Shown here: piece after piece, positions 6,844 to 13,099 of the stretch | How positions within the stretch are numbered: position 1 is the stretch's first letter | Layout: every line of letters starts with the position of its first letter | Source of the DNA: Candidatus Nomurabacteria bacterium | GTDB lineage: Bacteria; Patescibacteriota; Minisyncoccia; Phycocordibacterales; UBA10002 | Reading direction: 5' to 3' | NCBI GenBank assembly: GCA_943354745.1 | Contig: CALRDB010000031.1 | Span: 1 to 14,099, forward strand | DNA length: 14,099 nucleotides | Notes under the pieces: generated by a model | Seen by the model: only the letters and a program-made list of their open reading frames with translations | Databases searched by the model: none | What the model was told of the DNA's origin: nothing | Position numbers and translations under genes: made by a program

Positions 6844-6871
6844 TTGTCAAACCCGATTCTTGTCGTATGAT
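6844..6871 (+). promoter_or_regulatory. Promoter of the glycosylphosphotransferase gene
   Basis: TTGTCA at 6844-6849 and TATGAT at 6866-6871 with 16 nt between them. The ATG at 6882 follows 10 nt later. The in-frame ATG at 6867 lies inside the -10 box, which argues against it as the start. On the minus strand TTGACA reads across 6850-6845, overlapping this -35 box, and faces the divergent glycosyltransferase gene; its best -10 candidate (TATACT, 6817-6812) is 27 nt away, too far for a standard pair. Confidence 0.65.
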
Positions 6872-6881
6872 ATCAAAGACT

Positions 6882-8240
6882 ATGTCTATCTCTCACCGAT
6901 CCGAAACACTCTTTCTCTTTCTTGGAGATGTACTCATTTTGTATGCATCTCTCTTTCTGACACTTTTCTTTCGGTACACATCTTCGGAGATGTTCGACGT
7001 ACGTATAATGCTCTCCCTTCACCTCCCGCCGTTTTCGATTCTCTTTGTATTGTGGCTATTGGTGTTTTTCATCGCGGGACTCTATGAAAAGCACACGCTT
7101 TTTTTGCAAAAACAACTTCCTCAGTTGCTTACCAAAGCCCTTCTCGTGAACGCGGTAATCGCTATCGGCTTCTTCTACTTTCTCCCTGCGTTTCTCATTG
7201 CACCTAAAATCAACCTCTTTTTGTGCCTTTTTGTTTCATCGATTCTACTCTTTTTGTGGCGCCGGTATGGTTTGAGGGCAACAGAAAATGGCGATAGGGA
7301 GTCGGCCGTTATTATCGGACACGGGGATGAAATGGAACGTATCTTTAAGGAAATAAACCATAATCCTTTGTACCAAATTAAGTTTGTGTTTTCAGTTAAT
7401 GCCGATTCGCTTACCGAAACTGAAGTAAAAAATCTGACGCAACGAATGATTGACGAAAACATACATCTTGTCGTTGTCGACTTGCACGCTGAATCGGTGT
7501 CTCATCTTTTACCTCATCTGTACAACTTGTTATTTACGGGTATGCAATTTCTCGATATGCACAAGGTGTACGAGGATATGTTTGACCGTATCCCACTTTC
7601 ACTCGTCGGGTATAACTGGTTTCTCGAAAACCTGTCTTCGGTTTCCTCGCGTTTCACCTATGATTTCCTGAAACGATTCATGGATATCATTGTGTCCTTT
7701 GTCCTCGGTGTGCTTTCATTGCTTCTGTATCCTCTCGTCTATGTAGCCATAAAGCTCGATGATGGTGGTCCACTTTTCGTGCAGCAAAAGCGCATCGGGA
7801 AAAATAACCAAAGTGTCCGAACGCTCAAGTTTCGTACAATGACACATGATGATGCCGGACGCGAGGATTTAAAACAAACCAACAAAGTGACGCGCGTAGG
7901 TGGATTTCTTCGGCGAACTCGTCTCGACGAGCTACCACAACTTTGGAATGTCTTTTTAGGAGAGATGTCACTCATCGGCCCTCGTCCCGAGCTTCCTTCG
8001 CTTGTTGAGGTGTATGAACGGGAAGTCCCGTATTACGGTACACGTCATCTTATTAAGCCCGGGTTGTCAGGTTGGGCACAGCTCTATCATAAGACACCTC
8101 CTAAGGTGGATGCGAATGCTAACGAAACGGCGATTAAGCTTTCGTATGATCTCTACTATCTCAAGAACCGTTCTCTCTGGCTCGATATCAAGATTGCGTT
8201 AAAGACAGTGAAGGTGTTGCTTTCTCGGTCAGGAGTGTAG
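6882..8240 (+). CDS. Polyprenyl-phosphate glycosylphosphotransferase (sugar transferase)
   Basis: This 452-aa integral membrane enzyme should transfer a sugar 1-phosphate from a UDP-sugar to undecaprenyl phosphate, the first committed step of surface glycan assembly. The N-terminal part holds about four membrane segments (within residues 8-115), then a nucleotide-binding-like central domain (about 120-250). The C-terminal catalytic domain starts near residue 264 with KRFMDIIVSF and carries a membrane or re-entrant helix, GGPLFVQQKRIGKN, LKFRTM, LRRTRLDELPQLWNVFLGEMSLIGPRPE and the GLSGWAQ motif of the WbaP/WcaJ/PglC superfamily. Start at 6882 is chosen because of the promoter. It pairs functionally with the divergent GT4 glycosyltransferase and the epimerase downstream. 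The specific sugar cannot be told. Confidence 0.92.
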   Translation: MSISHRSETLFLFLGDVLILYASLFLTLFFRYTSSEMFDVRIMLSLHLPPFSILFVLWLLVFFIAGLYEKHTLFLQKQLPQLLTKALLVNAVIAIGFFYFLPAFLIAPKINLFLCLFVSSILLFLWRRYGLRATENGDRESAVIIGHGDEMERIFKEINHNPLYQIKFVFSVNADSLTETEVKNLTQRMIDENIHLVVVDLHAESVSHLLPHLYNLLFTGMQFLDMHKVYEDMFDRIPLSLVGYNWFLENLSSVSSRFTYDFLKRFMDIIVSFVLGVLSLLLYPLVYVAIKLDDGGPLFVQQKRIGKNNQSVRTLKFRTMTHDDAGREDLKQTNKVTRVGGFLRRTRLDELPQLWNVFLGEMSLIGPRPELPSLVEVYEREVPYYGTRHLIKPGLSGWAQLYHKTPPKVDANANETAIKLSYDLYYLKNRSLWLDIKIALKTVKVLLSRSGV

Positions 8241-8405
8241 GAAAAAATTATTCTAAGTATACTAATTGCTCTAATTATTCTAAGGAAATCCCAAAGTTTG
8301 TTGGACATTTGCATTTGGATATTTTTTAGGTCAATTAGGTTAATTAGAATAATTAGGTTAATTTATATCTAACGTAATGATTGTTTATCTGGTTGCATAA
8401 AGACA
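8241..8405. repeat. AT-rich inverted-repeat region before the epimerase gene
   Basis: No gene. A perfect 13-bp inverted repeat, CTAATTATTCTAA (8271-8283) and TTAGAATAATTAG (8344-8356), encloses about 60 nt, within which CCAAA and TTTGG can also pair. Variants of TAATT-AGAA/TTCTAA recur throughout both arms, as if short words had multiplied. No clear terminator or promoter is visible; a weak CATAAA lies just before the epimerase ATG. Confidence 0.6.
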
Positions 8406-9332
8406 ATGTCTAAGGATAAGAAAACAAACAATAAGGTAGTCGTCGTCGGTGGCGCCGGTTTTATCGGCTCGCACGTGACTGACGCGCTTGTGGATCGCGG
8501 TTTTGAGGTACATGTTATCGATAATCTTTCTGGCGGGAAAAAGGAGAATGTGAATCCAGAAGCGGTTTTTTATCAAGTTGATATCCGAAATCTTGAAGAG
8601 ATCAAACCGATTATCGCGGGCGCTGAGTACGTCTTTCATTTCGCGGCACTTCCGCGCGTACAGTATTCCATCGAGCATCCTGTCGAGACTCATGAGGTGA
8701 ACGTGACAGGTACCTTGAACGTACTCATTGCTTCGAAAGAAGGGGGTGTGAAGAGGGTTGTCTATTCGGCATCGAGTTCCGCGTACGGAGATCAAAAAAC
8801 ACTTCCACTGGTGGAGACCATGACCCCGATGCCAAAGAGTCCCTACGGGCTCCAGAAGTACCTTGGGGAGGAATATTGTAAGGTCTGGGGCGAAGTATAT
8901 GGACTCTCTACGGTGAATTTACGTTATTTCAATGTGTATGGTCCACGGCTTGACCCGAACGGCGCCTACGCGCTTGCTATCGGTAAATTTTTGAAACAAC
9001 GAAGGGAGGGAAAACCAATAACCATCTGGGGTGATGGGACACAGACGCGCGATTTTACGCATGTGCGAGATGTCGTCCGTGCCAATCTTTTGGCGGCTGA
9101 AAGTGCAAAGGTGGGGAAGGGAGAAGTCATTAACATCGGCGCCGGAAGAAACTTCTCGGTTAATCAATTGGTAAAACTGATTGGTGGGGAAGTAGTGCAC
9201 GAATCACCTCGTATAGAACCTCACGACACACTCGCGGATAATTCACTTGCAAAAAAATTGCTCGGTTGGTCGCCGGAGGTGACGCTAGAGGAGGGGATTA
9301 AGGAACTCAAAAAAGAATTTGAAATTAATTAA
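8406..9332 (+). CDS. NAD-dependent UDP-sugar epimerase (GalE/WbpP-like SDR)
   Basis: A 308-aa extended short-chain dehydrogenase/reductase, close to the usual family length. The Rossmann nucleotide motif GGAGFIG is at residues 15-21, the acidic residue after strand 2 is in VIDNLSGG, the active-site YGLQK is at Tyr147-Lys151 with a Ser run (SASSSAYG) about 25 residues earlier, and RYFNVYGPR and the IWGDGTQTRDFTHV sugar-nucleotide motif follow. These fit UDP-glucose/UDP-N-acetylglucosamine 4-epimerases; a dTDP-glucose dehydratase or UDP-xylose synthase is less likely. It probably supplies the sugar for the glycan enzymes encoded before it. Cytoplasmic. No Shine-Dalgarno sequence is seen before the ATG. 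Confidence 0.88.
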   Translation: MSKDKKTNNKVVVVGGAGFIGSHVTDALVDRGFEVHVIDNLSGGKKENVNPEAVFYQVDIRNLEEIKPIIAGAEYVFHFAALPRVQYSIEHPVETHEVNVTGTLNVLIASKEGGVKRVVYSASSSAYGDQKTLPLVETMTPMPKSPYGLQKYLGEEYCKVWGEVYGLSTVNLRYFNVYGPRLDPNGAYALAIGKFLKQRREGKPITIWGDGTQTRDFTHVRDVVRANLLAAESAKVGKGEVINIGAGRNFSVNQLVKLIGGEVVHESPRIEPHDTLADNSLAKKLLGWSPEVTLEEGIKELKKEFEIN

Positions 9333-9340
9333 GGAAATTG

Positions 9341-9368
9341 TTGCCTAAAAAATAAATATGGCTATAAT
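9341..9368 (+). promoter_or_regulatory. Promoter of secD
   Basis: TTGCCT at 9341-9346, 16 nt, then a perfect TATAAT at 9363-9368. The secD ATG at 9377 begins 8 nt later, at or within a base or two of the predicted transcription start, so the message should be leaderless. Confidence 0.8.
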
Positions 9369-9376
9369 GGGCTCCT

Positions 9377-10732
9377 ATGTGGAAATATCGCTTCGGAGCC
9401 TTTGTTATGTTGCTGGCAGCCACGCTTGTCGGCTATTTTGTCTATACGACCGAAGTGTCGAGCCACCTCTCAAGTGAAAGCACTACGACGCCTGCTGTCG
9501 TCTCCCCATACGCCTTTAAGCTAGGATTGGACCTCAAGAGTGGTTCTCATCTGGTCTATCTTGCCGACACGAGTACTCTTAAGGGTGACGAGAGCAAAGG
9601 AGCAATGGACAGCTTACGCGAGGTTATCGAGAATCGAGTGAACCTTTTTGGCGTATCAGAACCGATTGTGCAGGTTGAAACAGGTGGTGTCCTTGGAGGA
9701 GGAGAAGACCGTCTCATTGTTGAACTTCCTGGCGTGACCGATGTAAAACAAGCGCAAGAGCTAATTGGCAAGACTCCGCTTCTTGAGTTTAAGCTCATGA
9801 ATCCGGCCGTGGAGAAGTTACCCCAGGAGGAACTTAACAAAAAGCCGATAGGAGAGGTATTCATAACGACACCGCTCACCGGACGTTTCTTGGAAAAGAC
9901 ACAGCTTGTGTTTGATCGAACGACGAGAGCGCCCGAAGTACTTTTGAATTTCAATAAGGAAGGATCTGATCTCTTTGCGAAAATTACGAAGGAAAATGTT
10001 GGACGAACACTCTCTATCTTTCTAGATGGCTTTCCGATTTCCAGTCCTGTGATACGACAAGAGATCACGGGCGGTACCGCCACTATTTCCGGCGGATTTA
10101 CGCCGGTTGAAGCAAGGGATTTGGTACGAAACCTCAACTACGGCGCGCTTCCCGTGGCCATTAAGCTTATTTCGACACAAACCGTCGGAGCGTCCCTTGG
10201 TAATGAGGCAACTGTTGCGGGAGTAAAAGCTGGTATCTGGTCATTCATCATCATTGGTATCTTCTTGATACTCTGGTACCGCGTACCCGGTCTTATCGCG
10301 GTACTCGCACTTGCAGTGTATGTGGCGCTCAACCTCGCAATTTTTAAACTTATTCCCGTCACCCTTACCGCAGCCGGTATTGCCGGGTTTATTCTTTCAC
10401 TGGGTATGGCAGTAGATGCAAACATTCTTATTTTCGAGCGTATGAAAGAAGAACTCCGAAAAGGGAGGGTACTTCCGGATGCGATTCAGGAAGGATTCCA
10501 CCGTGCGTGGACCTCTATTCGAGATTCCAACACTTCGAGTATAATTACCGCTGTTATCCTGTACTACTTCGCCTCAACGCCCATGATTAAAGGTTTCGCC
10601 CTTGTCTTCTTTATTGGAGTGGTCATTAGTATGTTTACCGCCATTACCGCATCCCGCACCATACTTAAAGCAGTAGGGGCGAAAGGAGAGAGCAAGTTTG
10701 TGAGAGCATTATTCGGGTCAGGAATTAACTGA
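9377..10732 (+). CDS. secD: Protein translocase subunit SecD
   Basis: The 451-aa product has one N-terminal membrane segment (about 7-24), the conserved GLDLKSGSHLVY motif, an extracytoplasmic P1-type region with RVNLFGVSEPIVQ and LIVELPGV, and a C-terminal block of five membrane helices. That block carries an AVDANILIFERMKEEL motif and SIRDSNTSSIITAVILYYF, the RND-type segments that use the proton gradient. Shorter than E. coli SecD (about 615 aa) because the large periplasmic insert is reduced, as in many Gram-positive and CPR forms. It works with SecF and SecYEG to pull exported proteins across the membrane. secF follows after 111 nt. Start fixed by the TATAAT promoter; there is no Shine-Dalgarno sequence. 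Confidence 0.95.
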   Translation: MWKYRFGAFVMLLAATLVGYFVYTTEVSSHLSSESTTTPAVVSPYAFKLGLDLKSGSHLVYLADTSTLKGDESKGAMDSLREVIENRVNLFGVSEPIVQVETGGVLGGGEDRLIVELPGVTDVKQAQELIGKTPLLEFKLMNPAVEKLPQEELNKKPIGEVFITTPLTGRFLEKTQLVFDRTTRAPEVLLNFNKEGSDLFAKITKENVGRTLSIFLDGFPISSPVIRQEITGGTATISGGFTPVEARDLVRNLNYGALPVAIKLISTQTVGASLGNEATVAGVKAGIWSFIIIGIFLILWYRVPGLIAVLALAVYVALNLAIFKLIPVTLTAAGIAGFILSLGMAVDANILIFERMKEELRKGRVLPDAIQEGFHRAWTSIRDSNTSSIITAVILYYFASTPMIKGFALVFFIGVVISMFTAITASRTILKAVGAKGESKFVRALFGSGIN

Positions 10733-10836
10733 TACGAATGCAACGAATTACCATGCGAATGTTGCTAATCTACGAATCCCAACTTTTCTTATTCGCATAT
10801 TCGAAGCATTCGTGTATTAATTTGTAGCATTCGTAT
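10732..10836. repeat. Nested inverted repeats between secD and secF
   Basis: ATACGAATGC (10732-10741) pairs with GCATTCGTAT (10827-10836); the pairing extends inward to 16 of 18 positions. Nested inside, ATGCGAAT (10753-10760) pairs with ATTCGCAT (10791-10798). The word CGAAT or its complement ATTCG occurs about eight times in the gap. The outer right arm covers the first bases of the candidate secF -10 box (TATAAC, 10834-10839), so hairpin formation could influence secF transcription. Confidence 0.65.
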
Positions 10837-10843
10837 AACACAT

Positions 10844-11752
10844 ATGTTTGTAGTCACCCACCGAAAACTATTCTATATCTTGTCTGGCCTCCTTTTTGTG
10901 GCTTCGGTCGTCTCTTTAGCTGTCTGGGGTCTCCAGCCAAGCATTGATTTCAAAGGAGGTTCACTGCTCGAAATACAGTATCGACAGGTCCGACCCGAAA
11001 TTCCGATGATTAACCTGGCCCTGAGTCCGCTTTCGCTCGATCATTCTGTTCGACCTACGGGAGATTTGGGTTATATTATTCGTTTCCAAAGCTTGACTGA
11101 GGAGGAACAAACGAAGGTGATGAGCGCAGTATCTCTGAATGGAGTAAACATCCCTGAAGTGAAGCGTCTCGATACCATCGGTCCGCTTCTGGGAAAGGAA
11201 GCAGTGGGGAAGTCGCTCGTGGCTATCATCATGGTCATGCTCTGTATCGTGCTCTTTATCACCTTTGCTTTTAGAAAGGTTTCAGAGCCGGTTGCGTCCT
11301 GGAAGTATGGGGTGATTACGGTTGTTGCGCTTCTCCACGATGTGCTTGTTCCAACTGGGGCGTTCGCCATTCTCGGACACTACGCGGGATTTGAAGTAGA
11401 CACCCTCTTCGTGACCGCGCTTCTCGTTGTTCTTGGTTTCTCGGTACACGACACCATCGTCGTCTTTGACCGTGTTCGTGAAAACTTGCGTGTATCTCAC
11501 GAAGCGCGAAACCACAAAGATTTCGCGACCATCGTAGGAGAAAGCATCCAGCAAACCTTTGTCCGTTCCATTAACACTTCACTCACAACCGTCATCGCCC
11601 TCATTGTGCTTTACGTCATCGGTCCTGAAGTCACGAAGCACTTCTCGCTCGCGCTCCTCATCGGCATCGTTGCCGGAACGTACTCGTCTATCTTCATCGG
11701 TTCTCCACTTCTCGTGACGGTAGAAAAGTGGCAAAAGAGGGCAAATTCTTAA
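10844..11752 (+). CDS. secF: Protein translocase subunit SecF
   Basis: The 302-aa product is of usual SecF length. An N-terminal membrane segment (about 9-27) precedes the LQPSIDFKGGSLLEIQY motif of the SecD/SecF family. A short extracytoplasmic domain follows, then five membrane helices with HDVLVPTGAFAI, FSVHDTIVVFDRVRENL and RSINTSLTTVIALIVLYVIG. It forms the SecDF complex with the upstream product. TATAAC at 10834-10839 leaves only 4 nt to the ATG, so secF may have its own leaderless transcript in addition to read-through from secD. No T-run terminator follows; the first stem downstream is the palindrome at 11781-11800. Confidence 0.95.
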   Translation: MFVVTHRKLFYILSGLLFVASVVSLAVWGLQPSIDFKGGSLLEIQYRQVRPEIPMINLALSPLSLDHSVRPTGDLGYIIRFQSLTEEEQTKVMSAVSLNGVNIPEVKRLDTIGPLLGKEAVGKSLVAIIMVMLCIVLFITFAFRKVSEPVASWKYGVITVVALLHDVLVPTGAFAILGHYAGFEVDTLFVTALLVVLGFSVHDTIVVFDRVRENLRVSHEARNHKDFATIVGESIQQTFVRSINTSLTTVIALIVLYVIGPEVTKHFSLALLIGIVAGTYSSIFIGSPLLVTVEKWQKRANS

Positions 11753-11778
11753 TTTTTAATCCTTTATCCTTAACTCTG

Positions 11779-11804
11779 TCATTCCCGCGTAGGCGGGAAT
11801 CCAG
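11779..11804. repeat. REP-like palindrome after secF
   Basis: ATTCCCGC (11781-11788) pairs perfectly with GCGGGAAT (11793-11800) around GTAG. The context GTCATTCCCGCG..GGCGGGAATCCAG is a dispersed intergenic palindrome I recall from many unrelated bacteria. It may stabilise or end the secF message; no T run follows. Confidence 0.75.
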
Positions 11805-11813
11805 GAATACCCC

Positions 11814-11842
11814 TTGACACACTCTTAGACTGGGAATACCAT
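11814..11842 (+). promoter_or_regulatory. Promoter of micro-ORF cassette 1
   Basis: Perfect -35 TTGACA (11814-11819), 17-nt spacer, -10 TACCAT (11837-11842). The micro-ORF ATG at 11852 begins 9 nt after the -10 box. The cassette 2 promoter has the same geometry. Confidence 0.75.
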
Positions 11843-11851
11843 AAAACCACT

Positions 11852-11938
11852 ATGCAATCGAGCAACGTAAGCCTTCTAGGTCTAGCGCTAACCAGCCATA
11901 AGGGTGGAGCGTTTGCTCGTGTTTGTTTCTCACTTTAA
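11852..11938 (+). CDS. Micro-ORF 1: 28-aa peptide, possible leader peptide
   Basis: Unrecognised. The peptide starts MQSSNVSLLG and ends KGGAFARVCFSL. It begins at the predicted transcription start and ends 30 nt before an intrinsic terminator. Its end resembles that of micro-ORF 2 (IGGDFARARF), and the DNA reads GGTGGAGnnTTTGCTCGTG in both, conserved at the nucleotide level. The starts also match loosely (M-x-x-S-x-[VI]-S-[LI]). The arrangement of promoter, short ORF, terminator and then a gene without its own promoter recalls transcription attenuation, but no amino acid is enriched enough to name a signal. It could also be a small protein or simply part of a structured RNA. Confidence 0.5.
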   Translation: MQSSNVSLLGLALTSHKGGAFARVCFSL

Positions 11939-11968
11939 ACTTTTTACTTTAAACTTGAAACTAATATG

Positions 11969-12023
11969 AGCCAGTTCTCCACCGCAGGGGACCTGGGCTT
12001 TTTGTTTTCGGGCGAAAACAAAA
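11969..12023 (+). terminator. Intrinsic terminator after micro-ORF 1, with an overlapping inverted repeat
   Basis: An imperfect GC-rich stem (11969-11980 with 11987-11999, loop about ACCGCA) runs into TTTTTGTTTT. The T tract is itself one arm of an 11-bp inverted repeat, TTTTGTTTTCG (12000-12010) with CGAAAACAAAA (12013-12023). The second arm would pair with the U tract, so the overlap may modulate termination. Confidence 0.65.
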
Positions 12024-12056
12024 GGAAAACAATGTGCGGACGAAAGAGTTCTTTTT

Positions 12057-12254
12057 ATGTCACGTAAACGTCGAGCAAATAGCAACCGAATTACTAAGCC
12101 TGCTCCTGTTCGGGAAGAGCCAACTGACTTGGCCCTCGCTATGTCTGGGGGTGGAGGGGTTCCAGGGTGGAGGATTTTCCTGGACAGCCGTTCTCGGGAA
12201 CGGAAGGAAGAAGTACTCAAGTATGCCGGTGGTACGACTGGATCCAAACTCTAG
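12057..12254 (+). CDS. Small basic hypothetical protein (65 aa)
   Basis: No family recognised. The N-terminus is strongly basic (MSRKRRANSNRI), the middle Gly-rich (SGGGGVPGW), and the C-terminal third has a charged helix-like run (SRSRERKEEVLKYAGG). It has no membrane segment or signal peptide, so it is probably cytoplasmic; the basic start could bind nucleic acid. It has no visible promoter or Shine-Dalgarno sequence and follows the cassette 1 terminator by about 50 nt; its own strong terminator comes 30 nt after its stop. Its start context GTTCTTTTTATG resembles that of the 110-aa gene (GTTCTTTATG). Overlapping frames exist; this one is preferred because it has a start and stop flanked by terminators. 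Confidence 0.5.
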   Translation: MSRKRRANSNRITKPAPVREEPTDLALAMSGGGGVPGWRIFLDSRSRERKEEVLKYAGGTTGSKL

Positions 12255-12282
12255 ACGCAGTTCAGTCGGGCTCGGTATCTTA

Positions 12283-12320
12283 CGGCGTCTCTGTTGAACA
12301 ACAGAGACGCCGTTTTCTTT
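12283..12320 (+). terminator. Strong intrinsic terminator of cassette 1
   Basis: CGGCGTCTCTGTT (12283-12295) pairs perfectly with AACAGAGACGCCG (12300-12312) around GAAC, followed by TTTTCTTT. It ends the 65-aa gene and isolates it from the cassette 2 promoter. Confidence 0.9.
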
Positions 12321-12334
12321 GATTTCCTAGAAGT

Positions 12335-12362
12335 TTGACAGGAATTATCTCAGGTGTAGGAT
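12335..12362 (+). promoter_or_regulatory. Promoter of micro-ORF cassette 2
   Basis: Perfect -35 TTGACA (12335-12340), 16-nt spacer, -10 TAGGAT (12357-12362). The ATG at 12372 follows 9 nt later, as in cassette 1. Confidence 0.72.
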
Positions 12363-12371
12363 AAAAGTACG

Positions 12372-12542
12372 ATGACACGAAGCGCAATTATCGCCATTTG
12401 CATTATTTCGGCTAGCGAGGATCGCCGCGGAAGCTTCTTAGCTTACATGGCGTCCGAGCGAAGACGAAATATAAGCGCAATTTCTATTGCGGCTTCTATT
12501 ATTCACCAAATCGGTGGAGATTTTGCTCGTGCGCGCTTCTAA
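12372..12542 (+). CDS. Micro-ORF 2: 56-aa peptide, probably a 25-aa peptide with an in-frame insert
   Basis: Unrecognised. It begins MTRSAIIAIC and ends HQIGGDFARARF. The last residues and their DNA match micro-ORF 1 (GGTGGAGnnTTTGCTCGTG). Residues in the middle (SASEDRR..FL..MASERRR) are encoded by the 68-nt element also found in the 16S leader. A 10-bp direct repeat AAGCGCAATT at 12380-12389 and 12473-12482 is spaced 93 nt apart, exactly 31 codons. Removing one repeat unit leaves a 25-aa peptide, MTRSAISIAASIIHQIGG + DFARARF, close in length and layout to the 28-aa micro-ORF 1. The stop lies 30 nt before a terminator, the same distance as in cassette 1. Function unknown. Confidence 0.5.
   Translation: MTRSAIIAICIISASEDRRGSFLAYMASERRRNISAISIAASIIHQIGGDFARARF
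12404..12471 (+). ncRNA. 68-nt structured repeat element, copy A
   Basis: Outer helix TATTTCG (12404-12410) with CGAAATA (12465-12471). Middle helix GGA-(T)-CGCC (from 12418) with GGCGTCC (12449-12455), bordered by GCGA/GAGC, where two G-A pairs may stack. Apical hairpin AAGCT-TCTT-AGCTT (12431-12444). Copy B (13389-13456) has the same length and matching blocks with compensatory changes. Here it lies inside micro-ORF 2 and is translated in frame if that ORF is real. Confidence 0.7.
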
Positions 12543-12572
12543 CTAACCTCAAAAGTAAGAAACGAATACAAG

Positions 12573-12605
12573 TGAGCTCTTCATCCCTAGGAGCTCATTT
12601 TTCGT
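12573..12605 (+). terminator. Intrinsic terminator after micro-ORF 2
   Basis: TGAGCTC (12573-12579) pairs with GAGCTCA (12591-12597) around an 11-nt loop and is followed by TTTTTCGTTT. It stands 30 nt after the micro-ORF stop, like the cassette 1 terminator; the preceding GAAACGAATA...GAGC resembles GAAACTAATATGAGC in cassette 1. Confidence 0.82.
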
Positions 12606-12681
12606 TTATAGACGCCTCACGCGAGGATTGCCTGAAAGACGAGAATAAGCTCCACCAGGGAACGGAAGGTTCAAGTTCTTT

Positions 12682-13014
12682 ATGTTACAAGTACACGTGA
12701 GTTATTGGGCGGTAGTTATCTATGGCGACCCCGAAGTTCAAAGTCGTGCACTCCTAAAGAAAATTCAGGATAAAGCGACAGAAGAGAAGATCCAAAACGG
12801 TTCGGTCGGAGTATGTCAGGAGCCGAGCAAAGACGCATTGGTTCATCTTGATCTCCTGTCTTGCGACCGAGAAAGGGCCGAGCGGCTGATCGTCTCTGCG
12901 GGTGTTTCTCTCAGCGAGGTACGTTTTGAGTGCGAGGAAGATACTCCAGTGGAAAATGACCCGGGACATCGGTCCTCTTGCCGGAATCGGAAGGCTCGCC
13001 TTTGTGGCGTGTAA
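12682..13014 (+). CDS. Hypothetical cytoplasmic protein (110 aa)
   Basis: No family recognised. Residues 5-90 alternate strands and helices (YWAVVIYGD, then a helix SRALLKKIQDKATEEK, strands around GSVGVCQ and ALVHLDLL, a helix DRERAERLIVSAG, a strand SEVRFECEE), which would suit a small alpha/beta or ferredoxin-like fold. The last 20 residues are polar and basic. No signal peptide or membrane segment. It has no clear promoter or Shine-Dalgarno sequence and follows the cassette 2 terminator by about 77 nt, so it may depend on read-through past that terminator. Its own terminator starts 26 nt after the stop. Not visibly similar in sequence to the 65-aa product of cassette 1. Confidence 0.6.
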   Translation: MLQVHVSYWAVVIYGDPEVQSRALLKKIQDKATEEKIQNGSVGVCQEPSKDALVHLDLLSCDRERAERLIVSAGVSLSEVRFECEEDTPVENDPGHRSSCRNRKARLCGV

Positions 13015-13039
13015 CCGTGCCCAGTAGCGACTTTTACAC

Positions 13040-13070
13040 GGCCTATTTCCTCAGTGAAATAGGCCCTTTT
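13040..13070 (+). terminator. Intrinsic terminator of cassette 2
   Basis: GGCCTATTTC (13040-13049) pairs perfectly with GAAATAGGCC (13056-13065), loop CTCAGT, then CTTTT. It separates the small genes from the rRNA promoter. Confidence 0.88.
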
Positions 13071-13099
13071 GATAAGTTGTGTGCCAAAAGACAAATTGT

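Noticed and set aside
12141..12180. Third copy of the GGTGGAG motif in the 65-aa gene
   Set aside because: Only GGTGGAG plus a short T run matches; the TTTGCTCGTG part is missing, so it is likely chance in a G-rich stretch.
12034..12297. 87-codon plus-strand ORF overlapping the 65-aa gene
   Set aside because: It runs into the terminator stem at 12283-12312, and its product lacks the plausible composition of the 65-aa frame.
11852..12542. Micro-ORF peptides as double-glycine bacteriocins or pheromones cut after GG
   Set aside because: The residues before GG do not follow the usual leader pattern, and no peptidase-containing ABC transporter or immunity gene is present.
11814..13070. tmRNA, RNase P RNA or SRP RNA in the small-gene region
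   Set aside because: None of their hallmark blocks (tRNA-like ends, the RNase P core motifs, the SRP GGAA-loop domain) could be found by eye.
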